This document shows, piece after piece, positions 57,268 through 64,000 of a stretch of 64,000 nt of DNA. This stretch comes from Dyadobacter sp. CY343 (GTDB lineage Bacteria; Bacteroidota; Bacteroidia; Cytophagales; Spirosomataceae): NCBI RefSeq assembly GCF_021390335.1, contig NZ_JAJUXK010000004.1, positions 248,001 through 312,000 of the forward strand, read 5' to 3'. Position 1 is the stretch's first letter, and the number at the start of each line of letters is the position of its first letter. Position numbers and translations under genes: made by a program. The notes below the pieces were generated by a model. That model did no database searches. It had not been told where the DNA came from and worked only from the letters and a program-made list of their open reading frames with translations.

Positions 57268-59834
57268 AATTTACCACAACGATATTAATGGCTCTTCTGC
57301 TTTCAGGAGCAGCATTTAGTCAGAAAAAGTACCCAAACAGCCTGAGTAACGATCACATCAAAATTGTATGGAAGGGTTCCGAGAAAGGCACATTCCCGAT
57401 TGCCATTTTCCAGGTTAAAAAAGATGGAAAATGGATCGACGGGCCTAAGCCTTCCGGTGAATATACTTTGCTGTATTCGGCTACGAAACCTTCCGGAGAG
57501 CCAACAGAAAGTTTTGAAAAGATAACCGGTGGAAAATTTCCTGAGGAATCATACCATTACCAGCAGGAACAATGGAAGGAAAGTATCAATGATGTTTCCC
57601 TCAATAAAGCCGGTCAGGCGATACATTTCCTGCCGGCTTCGATGCTGATCAAATCAGATGCAATCGAATTTTCGAAAGAAACCGACGTCGCGTCTATAAC
57701 CACCAACTGGCGCATTGACCCACAAAATCCGACTGATATTCTGGTAAAAATGATAGTAAAAGCGAAGGCGAAAGGATACTTTTCAATGGCTACACCTACG
57801 CTGGGGACTGTTGCTCAGGAGCAGCTCGGCTGGACTTCCGTTCCGGGTTATTTTCAGGGAAATACATTGCAAAAGAACTTCGCGCTCGCTTATGCTTACG
57901 GTCACGGCGTGCCCGACCGTCCGGTGATTTATCGCGAGCGTTGTGCGAGTACATTGAGCCCGCTGGTAACTACCAAGAATGGTGTGACTTTATCAGTAAT
58001 CCCAGAGCCAGGACTTGCGCGTGATCCCTGGGCGAAAGACAAGATCACGCAAACGGACTGGCACATTGGCTTGTCGCACATGAACCGAAAAGGTCAGCTC
58101 GCGCCTACTATTTACTACCCTGTTTTGGGTAAAGAAAAATCAGAACTGAATGCAGGTGAGGAGTTTACCTTCTCATTCAGGTACAGCATAATTGCCGGCG
58201 ACTGGTTCCAGGCGATCAAACACGCGGCGAATGATATATACCAGTTTGACCAAACACTGGCGCTGCGCAAAAGCAAACAATCGCTGACCGATCGCATTGA
58301 GAAAATGCACTTGTACCTCACTGACCCTAAAACTTCACTCTGGAATATTGAAGAATATAAAGGAAAACAAATAGGCGCGCAATCGTACCTCGGCGGCGTG
58401 GTGGGTTCGCAAAAAGATGCGATGAAAAATTCGGATTATGGCGCGATGTGGATGCTAGCCCACGCGACGAGCGATCCCGAACTGACCAACAAAGTGCTGC
58501 CGCCTGCCGAGAACTTCAAGCTCGTGCAGCAGCAAACCGACGAGGGCTTTTTTAAAGGCTCTGTGGAAGGTCAGTATTATCTGGCGAAGAAGAAAAAGTT
58601 TGTTGAAGAATGGGGCGAAGTCGTTGAACCAATGGCACTTACTTATTATGTAATGCTGGATATCGGCAATATGCTCCTTTTTGAACCCGAAAACCAGGAG
58701 CTGAAAACGCGGCTGAAATATGGCGCTGACAGGCTATTGAGCTGGCAAAAATCCGATGGAAGCTGGGCAGTGGCTTACGATCGCAAATCAGAAAAAGAGA
58801 CATTTAAAGACATTAAAGATGTGCGTCCCACTTTTTACGGAATGATCGTCGCTTACCGCATTTTAAAAGATGATAAGTACCTGAAAGCCGCGCAAAAAGG
58901 GGCTGACTGGTTTATCAAAAATGCAGTAGAAACCGGCTCTTTCCTCGGCGTTTGCGGCGATGCGCGATACGCGCCTGATTTTGCTACCGGGCAGTCGGCG
59001 CAGGCTCTACTGGATCTTTATGATTTGACCAAAAACAAAAAATACCAGGACGCGGCTGTTACCTGTGCCAAGATTTACACTACTTCCATTTACACACATC
59101 CTATTGCAAATCATACTTCTAAAACGGTCAACGGAACAGCGCGGGAAGATTGGGAAATCAGCCAAACCGGTCTCAGTTTCGAGCACGGCGGCATTTTCGG
59201 CTCGGCTACACGCCACGGTCCTATTCAGCTAGCGAGCCACGCGGGGATGTTTATCAGGATGTACAAATTGACCGGCGAGCAGATTTTCGCAGATATGGCG
59301 CGCTCCGCTGCGATCGGTCGCGACGCATTTGTGGACAGCAAAACAAGTGTCGCTTCTTACTACTGGAATGCGATGAACCGCGGCGCTGGCCCGTACCCGC
59401 ACCACGCCTGGTGGCAGATAGGCTGGATTACGGACTATTTGTTGTCGGAAGCGGAGTTGAGATCCAATGGGAAAATCCTCTTTCCAAGAGGCTTCGTCAC
59501 ACCGAAAGTTGGCCCGCACCAAACTTATGGTTTCGAGCCGGGGAATGTGTTTGGAGATAAAGCTAACCTGGTGATCAAAGCCGGACTGGCTACACCGGAT
59601 AATGCGGCTATCGAATGTGTTACGGCGCAATCGACCTCAAAAAACAGCATTTACATTATGCTGATGAACAACAGTTCCTCGCAAACAGATTTTGCATTGA
59701 ACATTGATGAGAGTAAGATTACGGAGGGAAAGAAAATGAAGAGTTTGAAATGGGCTGAGAACAACCTGGCGGCGGAAATTGACAAGATAAGCATTCCGGC
59801 ATTTGGCTTGAAAACATTGGAGATAGCTTATTAG
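57264..59834 (+). CDS. Large secreted (alpha/alpha)-barrel-like protein, unassigned
   Basis: 856 residues; the signal peptide MKFTTTILMALLLSGAAFSQ is clear. Residues about 20-330 look beta-rich. Residues about 390-760 alternate helical segments with aromatic and His residues (WMLAHATSDPEL, LLSWQKSDGSWAVAYDRKS, HAWWQIGWITDYLLSEAELRS), as in six-hairpin glycosidase or lyase toroids, and the C-terminus resembles a beta-sandwich. I cannot name a CAZy family or catalytic residue. It overlaps apbE by 4 bases. It is a candidate substrate-processing partner of the FAD oxidoreductase. Confidence 0.7.
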   Translation: MKFTTTILMALLLSGAAFSQKKYPNSLSNDHIKIVWKGSEKGTFPIAIFQVKKDGKWIDGPKPSGEYTLLYSATKPSGEPTESFEKITGGKFPEESYHYQQEQWKESINDVSLNKAGQAIHFLPASMLIKSDAIEFSKETDVASITTNWRIDPQNPTDILVKMIVKAKAKGYFSMATPTLGTVAQEQLGWTSVPGYFQGNTLQKNFALAYAYGHGVPDRPVIYRERCASTLSPLVTTKNGVTLSVIPEPGLARDPWAKDKITQTDWHIGLSHMNRKGQLAPTIYYPVLGKEKSELNAGEEFTFSFRYSIIAGDWFQAIKHAANDIYQFDQTLALRKSKQSLTDRIEKMHLYLTDPKTSLWNIEEYKGKQIGAQSYLGGVVGSQKDAMKNSDYGAMWMLAHATSDPELTNKVLPPAENFKLVQQQTDEGFFKGSVEGQYYLAKKKKFVEEWGEVVEPMALTYYVMLDIGNMLLFEPENQELKTRLKYGADRLLSWQKSDGSWAVAYDRKSEKETFKDIKDVRPTFYGMIVAYRILKDDKYLKAAQKGADWFIKNAVETGSFLGVCGDARYAPDFATGQSAQALLDLYDLTKNKKYQDAAVTCAKIYTTSIYTHPIANHTSKTVNGTAREDWEISQTGLSFEHGGIFGSATRHGPIQLASHAGMFIRMYKLTGEQIFADMARSAAIGRDAFVDSKTSVASYYWNAMNRGAGPYPHHAWWQIGWITDYLLSEAELRSNGKILFPRGFVTPKVGPHQTYGFEPGNVFGDKANLVIKAGLATPDNAAIECVTAQSTSKNSIYIMLMNNSSSQTDFALNIDESKITEGKKMKSLKWAENNLAAEIDKISIPAFGLKTLEIAY

Positions 59835-59868
59835 CTGCTTACCAAATTTGAAAGGAGCTAACCACACT

Positions 59869-59971
59869 TGTCATGCTGAGCGCAGTCGAAGCACCTTGCT
59901 AAGTAGCATCTTACATGTTCCCTTCGACTGCGCTCAGGGTGACAAAAAGAAAAAAAGCCCTCAGCATGACA
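59869..59971. repeat. Inverted repeat of the TGTCATGCTGAGCGCAGTCGAAG type
   Basis: Left arm 59869-59891 and right arm 59922-59944 are complementary over 23 bases with two mismatches; a third partial copy (CTCAGCATGACA) is at 59960-59971. The hairpin lies in the 226-base gap after the 856-residue gene, and can end that operon. Otherwise the gap holds no gene. Confidence 0.8.
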
Positions 59972-60060
59972 AAGAAAGAAAAGCTGTTCACAGACACAAG
60001 AGAGCTGTTTTGCGAACATAATCTCATCCAAGCAATAGTTTAGAATAGCATTACGAACAA

Positions 60061-61782
60061 ATGAGCAGCAACATTGATACCATCGTCATCCTCGTTTTCT
60101 CGGCTTTTGTGCTGGGGATTGGGATGCTTTTTGCGCGGACAGGGCGGAATCTGAAATCCTTTTTTGCCGGAGGAGAGGCAGTTCCCTGGTTCATCGGGGG
60201 GCTGTCCTTATTTATGAGCTTTTTCTCGGCGGGTACATTTGTGGCCTGGGGCTCCATTGCTTACAAACACGGCTGGGTGGCGATTACCATTCAATGGACG
60301 ATGTGTATCGGAGCATTGATCACCGCGCTTTACCTCGCCCCCCGCTGGAAAAGGACAGGTGCACTTACAGCCGCTGAGTTCATCCGGGAAAGGCTTGGGC
60401 TACCTGTTCAGAAGACTTACATCTTCATATTCACACTCGTTTCAGTTTTCATCAAGGGCTCGGTTTTATATCCGGTTGCCAAGCTTGTCAGTGCGTCACT
60501 GGATCTTCCATTAGTGCCTTGTACGATTGGTTTGGGGCTTTTTATGATTGCTTATACAGCAGTCGGCGGACTTTGGGCGGTGATGGTGACGGACATTCTG
60601 CAATTCGTTGTTTTGTCAGCCGCGGTTTTCATTTTGCTTCCATTGTCTTTTGATAAAGTCGGTGGCTGGGAAGGTTTCACCCAGAATGTTCCTGATGATT
60701 TTTTTAACCTTTTAAATGGCGAATATACCCTCGGTTTCGTCGCTGCATTTGTCATTTACCACATTTGCTACATTGGCGGAAACTGGACGATGGTGCAGCG
60801 TTACACGAGTGTTGATAGTGAGAAATCTGCTAAAAAAGTTGCCTGGCTTTTCGCTGGTCTGTACCTGATCAGTCCGATCATATGGATGCTTCCGCCGATG
60901 ATCTACAAGGCGATCAACCCTGCATTAACTGGTTTAGATACTGAAAATGCTTATCTAATGATCTGCAAGCTGGTATTGCCTCCGGGATTACTCGGCTTGA
61001 TGCTCACCGGAATGTACTTCTCAACTTCTGCCAGCGCCAATACCGCATTGAACGTAGTCTCTGCGGTTTTTACAAATGATATCTACAAAGGAATGGTCAA
61101 CCCGGCGGCTTCTGATAAGCAGCTGATCCGTGTGGCGCGTGGTTCTTCGTGGTTTTTCGGGTTGGGGATGATCGGCATTGCATTGCTGGTTCCGGCGGCT
61201 GGCGGGATTGTGGAAGTGGTTTTAAGTATTTCGGCCATTTCGGGCGGACCGTTGCTCGCGCCGCCGCTTTGGGCTTTGTTTTCCAAAAGACTGAATGCAA
61301 AAACAACACTTTGGGTTACCGGTATCGGGCTTCTTGTCAACTTGTTTTTCAAAATACTGTCTCCGTTGCTGCTTGATTTCAAGCTTTCTCGGGGAATGGA
61401 AACGATCGTGGGAGTCGGGCTGCCGCTGCTGCTTTTGTTGGCTTATGAACTTTGGGCCAGGTCGAAAAACCGCATTGCAACCGAATATTTGACCTACCTC
61501 GAAACCAAGGAACAAAAACGCATTGATGCTTTGGAAATCAATGAAGAAGAGGCTATTGAGACTAAAAGGCAGAACCGTTTTGGCTTGCAGGTAATAGCGG
61601 GCGCGTTGCTGTTTACGGCTGTTATGCTTTTTATACTGAGTGCATTGACAACCTCAGGAGCTCTGATTACCGGGATAGTCGCGGCTGTGGTCTTGCTCTC
61701 TTCCTTAATCCCGTTTGTAGCGTCGCGGAAAGTTAGCGTAGACTTGATGTTACCAGTTCAAGAAAATCATCCGCACGAATGA
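60061..61782 (+). CDS. Sodium:solute symporter (SSS family)
   Basis: 573 residues with about 13 membrane segments; starts MSSNIDTIVILVFSAF. The SSS core is recognisable in FFAGGEAVPWFIGGLSLFMS (about 35-54), YTAVGGLWAVMVTDILQF near 165-182, and LTGMYFSTSASANTALNVVS near 318-337. Family members take up sugars, sialic acid, amino acids or organic acids with Na+. The location suggests uptake of a monosaccharide or its oxidised product across the inner membrane (inference). Its 3' end overlaps the convergent PIN gene by 50 bases. Confidence 0.9.
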   Translation: MSSNIDTIVILVFSAFVLGIGMLFARTGRNLKSFFAGGEAVPWFIGGLSLFMSFFSAGTFVAWGSIAYKHGWVAITIQWTMCIGALITALYLAPRWKRTGALTAAEFIRERLGLPVQKTYIFIFTLVSVFIKGSVLYPVAKLVSASLDLPLVPCTIGLGLFMIAYTAVGGLWAVMVTDILQFVVLSAAVFILLPLSFDKVGGWEGFTQNVPDDFFNLLNGEYTLGFVAAFVIYHICYIGGNWTMVQRYTSVDSEKSAKKVAWLFAGLYLISPIIWMLPPMIYKAINPALTGLDTENAYLMICKLVLPPGLLGLMLTGMYFSTSASANTALNVVSAVFTNDIYKGMVNPAASDKQLIRVARGSSWFFGLGMIGIALLVPAAGGIVEVVLSISAISGGPLLAPPLWALFSKRLNAKTTLWVTGIGLLVNLFFKILSPLLLDFKLSRGMETIVGVGLPLLLLLAYELWARSKNRIATEYLTYLETKEQKRIDALEINEEEAIETKRQNRFGLQVIAGALLFTAVMLFILSALTTSGALITGIVAAVVLLSSLIPFVASRKVSVDLMLPVQENHPHE

Positions 61783-62149
61783 CAGATAACTTAGGAAAAT
61801 CAATGTCTTTGAGGATGTCAAAGTGGCGATCTTCGGAAACTAAATGGTCGGCGCTGGCGACTAATGCGCAGTCTGCGTATTTATTGTCATCCTCATCATT
61901 ATGCATTAACCCCCATTCGAAGAATGTTGATTGCAGTGTGCAGTTATCTAACGACAGAATTAGTTTGAGCACATTTTCTGCAATTTCTGCCGAAGTCTTT
62001 TCACTAATTTTTTCATGGTATTCAAGCAAAATGTCATTGCTCACTACCAGTTCAAACTCGCCAGCTCGGAGAGCGTCAAAAATGGGGCGGTACCTGGATT
62101 TTAATGGAAGAGAGATCAGCAAAACGTTTGTATCCAGAACTATTTTCAT
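61733..62149 (-). CDS. PIN-domain toxin (VapC-like ribonuclease)
   Basis: 138 residues of the PIN fold (COG1569-like). The acidic metal site is visible: Asp6 in MKIVLDTNVLLIS, Glu43 in DILLEYHEKI, Asp88-Asp93 in DEDDNKYADCAL and Asp107 in SEDRHFDIL. Such toxins cleave tRNA or rRNA. Its start overlaps the antitoxin stop as ATGA. Its 3' end lies antisense inside the last 50 bases of the symporter gene. Confidence 0.85.
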   Translation of the reverse strand: MKIVLDTNVLLISLPLKSRYRPIFDALRAGEFELVVSNDILLEYHEKISEKTSAEIAENVLKLILSLDNCTLQSTFFEWGLMHNDEDDNKYADCALVASADHLVSEDRHFDILKDIDFPKLSVIRADDFLELVTSSLR

Positions 62150-62382
62150 TTGGAAGTCTTGCTGCGAAGGTGTTCAGACTTCCAGGATTCAATCGTTTGG
62201 TCGTTCCAGTCATTTTTCTCCCATAACTGATCCATTTCAATATCGATTTTTTGGGCGAAATAATCAGCCAGCATTTTGCGGATATCCCTCAGCTCATTTT
62301 CTGAGACACTATAAGGATACAGCTTCAAGAGTTCTATTTGAAGATTGCTTAGCCGTGTCGGGATGGTTTGGGTCGATGCCAT
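62146..62382 (-). CDS. Antitoxin partner of the PIN toxin
   Basis: 78 residues, acidic and mostly helical (ENELRDIRKMLADYFAQKIDIEMDQLWEKN). No obvious VapB AbrB-type fold. The position upstream of the PIN gene with a 4-base overlap marks it as antitoxin. The start is ATG at 62380-62382. Confidence 0.7.
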   Translation of the reverse strand: MASTQTIPTRLSNLQIELLKLYPYSVSENELRDIRKMLADYFAQKIDIEMDQLWEKNDWNDQTIESWKSEHLRSKTSK

Positions 62383-62440
62383 TGCTAAATCTGTTTTTTC
62401 AAAAATAACTTAAATCAATCTGAATTCCTTAACGCTTTTT

Positions 62441-64000
62441 ATGAACAATAAATTTAGAACGCTGCTTCTGATCATTGCTTGCTGGATCTCTCAAAACAGC
62501 TTTGCGCAATACCATATTAAAGATCCCGGCGCGATATCGCTGAATGGGAACTGGATGTTTGTGCTTGACCCTGCCGAGCTCGGAATGTCGAATCAATGGT
62601 ATAAAGAAGGCGTAGCCAAACCTTCCCGACAGGATATTGTAACTGTGCCGCATTGCTTCTCGGCGGATCCGCGCTATGAATTTTATACCGGAACAGCCTG
62701 GTACCGTAAGTTCTTTCCCTGGAAACCAGCCTCGGGCAAACGGGTGATTTTGCATTTTGACGCGGCTTATTATAAGACAAATGTCTGGCTCAATGGACAG
62801 CAAGTCGGCGAGCATGAAGGTGGATATACGCCATTTAGCTTTGATGTAACTTCTTTGCTGAAAGAAGGTAATAACGAGCTGGTGGTTGCGGTCAACAACA
62901 ATACCTGGAAAACGAATACCATTCCGGGGGTAAAAGATAATGGCGATGTGAATGATGCTTTTGTCGGCTGGGTGAATTACGGCGGACTGATCCGGCCGGT
63001 GTACCTGACCATCGAGCCTGAGGTTTATGCTGAAAATATCAAGATTGAAACAACGCCGGATCTTGCCAAAAACAGTGCGAGCATCACTGCAAAAATTCGC
63101 GTGAAGAATGCATCTCCAAATGCGGCAACTCCCAAAATCGATTTCAATGTATTTCAGGATAAAAAACCTGTCACACTGAAATGGAAAACAAAACCGACCA
63201 GCATTCCGGCTGGCCAAACTGCCCTCATTGAAGCCGAAGCCAGCATTCCCGCCGCGCAAGTAAAACTCTGGGACCTTGACCAGCCAAACCTGTACGAACT
63301 AAAAGCAACAGCCGGTTCCGATTCGATCAGCTCGCATTTTGGAATACGAAAGATAGAAATCCGCGACGCGCAGATACTGCTTAATGGGAAACCGTTGAAA
63401 GTGGGCGGTGGCAATCGGGTGTTGGATTATCCGGGATTGGGTTCAATGGAGCCAGATTGGCTGGTGGAGAAAGATTTCCGTCTGATGAAAGAAGCCGGTA
63501 TGGAATTCCAGCGGCTCACGCATTACACGCCCGCTGAATACTATTACGATCTGGCCGATAAATACGGTATGCTGATCATCACCGAAGTGGGTAACTGGCA
63601 GCTTACCGGCAAGCAAATGGACAATGATTCTATGCGCGCCAATTTCAAATCCCAGTTCCGTGAAATGGCCGAGCGTGACTGGAACCACCCGAGTGTGATC
63701 GCGTACAGTGTTGGTAATGAATACCTTTCCGACAAGCCCGGCGGCCAGCGATGGACAAAAGACATGATCGCATTTGCCAGGGAGGTCGACCCTACCCGGC
63801 TCTATACTTTTGCCAGCATGCAGATCAATACACGGCCCGCAAAGCCGGAGGATGAAGCCAGCCAGTATGTGGATTTTGTGTCGGCTAACATTTATGGCGG
63901 GCACGCCAAAACTCTCGATCACATTCACAAATTATATCCCGATAAACCCGTCTTTATCAGCGAATGGGGCACGCGCTCGGACGGAAATGGCGGCGAGGCT
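62441..64000 (+). CDS. Glycoside hydrolase family 2 enzyme, partial (beta-galactosidase/glucuronidase-like)
   Basis: The first 520 codons are present; the gene runs off the right edge. Signal peptide ends FAQ (about residue 23). Sugar-binding jelly-roll about 28-190 (LNGQQVGEHEGGYTPFSFDV), Ig-like domain about 195-300, TIM barrel from 305. The acid/base is Glu427 in SVGNEY and the nucleophile Glu508 in ISEWGTRSDG. Substrate is a beta-galactoside, glucuronide or mannoside; sequence alone does not decide. It starts 58 bases after the divergent antitoxin gene. Confidence 0.9.
   Translation, partial: MNNKFRTLLLIIACWISQNSFAQYHIKDPGAISLNGNWMFVLDPAELGMSNQWYKEGVAKPSRQDIVTVPHCFSADPRYEFYTGTAWYRKFFPWKPASGKRVILHFDAAYYKTNVWLNGQQVGEHEGGYTPFSFDVTSLLKEGNNELVVAVNNNTWKTNTIPGVKDNGDVNDAFVGWVNYGGLIRPVYLTIEPEVYAENIKIETTPDLAKNSASITAKIRVKNASPNAATPKIDFNVFQDKKPVTLKWKTKPTSIPAGQTALIEAEASIPAAQVKLWDLDQPNLYELKATAGSDSISSHFGIRKIEIRDAQILLNGKPLKVGGGNRVLDYPGLGSMEPDWLVEKDFRLMKEAGMEFQRLTHYTPAEYYYDLADKYGMLIITEVGNWQLTGKQMDNDSMRANFKSQFREMAERDWNHPSVIAYSVGNEYLSDKPGGQRWTKDMIAFAREVDPTRLYTFASMQINTRPAKPEDEASQYVDFVSANIYGGHAKTLDHIHKLYPDKPVFISEWGTRSDGNGGEA

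Noticed and set aside
62429..63259. 276-residue minus-strand frame
   Set aside because: Antisense shadow of the GH2 gene, which reads through the window edge in the plus direction with both catalytic Glu motifs.

Overview
The window reads as chromosomal DNA of a Bacteroidota bacterium, most likely order Cytophagales and close to Dyadobacter (inference). The grounds are two SusC/SusD pairs, a serine palmitoyltransferase, promoters of the Bacteroidota type (-33 TTTG, -7 TAnnTTTG), Bacteroidota-specific families (DUF4403, DUF2027-Smr, DUF2279) and several palindromic intergenic repeat families. No prophage, insertion sequence or CRISPR array was seen.

Layout. Positions 1-4792 (minus): a GNAT-like protein cut by the window edge, serine palmitoyltransferase, an orphan TetR regulator with a 32-bp palindrome, a first ApbE flavin transferase and a small membrane protein. 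Positions 5093-10507 (plus): exported amidase, an exported toroid-like protein, a GATase1-like secreted protein and a Uma2 nuclease-like protein. Positions 10510-24470 are housekeeping: TlpA-like thioredoxin, lpxB, a QueD/PTPS homologue, hldD, a lone sufB with its own terminator, a CPA2 antiporter, a PLP deaminase-like enzyme, an RluA pseudouridine synthase, a GNAT enzyme, rpsP-rimM-trmD and an OmpA-family protein. The RNase P RNA gene (rnpB) lies at about 24533-24945 on the minus strand. Positions 25047-30516 (minus) hold a tightly packed operon: VWA membrane protein, DUF2279, DUF2027-Smr, DUF4403. Then come fabG, a second SDR, and a three-gene glycosyltransferase-like/ABC ATPase/membrane protein unit (32245-34865).

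From about 35.1 kb to the end the window is a glycan-utilisation region: glycosylasparaginase, two GH29 alpha-fucosidases, GH76 alpha-mannanase, SusCD pair 1, a LacI-type regulator carrying an N-terminal transposase-like zinc ribbon, SusCD pair 2, a four-gene flavin module, a sodium:solute symporter and the first 520 codons of a GH2 enzyme. Glycosylasparaginase, fucosidases and a mannanase together suggest glycoprotein N-glycans as substrate (inference). Three toxin-antitoxin loci sit at the seams, one of them visibly broken.

The most promising unusual system is at 53301-59834. A secreted protein carries a D-x-x-A-G-A-T motif resembling an ApbE flavinylation site; it is followed by a periplasmic FAD oxidoreductase, an ApbE FMN transferase and an (alpha/alpha)-barrel-like protein. 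This may be an extracytoplasmic, covalently flavinylated redox system coupled to glycan processing. Other items worth attention are the zinc-ribbon/LacI fusion with its candidate operator, the YoeB-like gene with Trp replaced by a stop, and at least five unrelated palindromic or tandem repeat families, one of which lies in frame at the 5' end of the FAD oxidoreductase gene.
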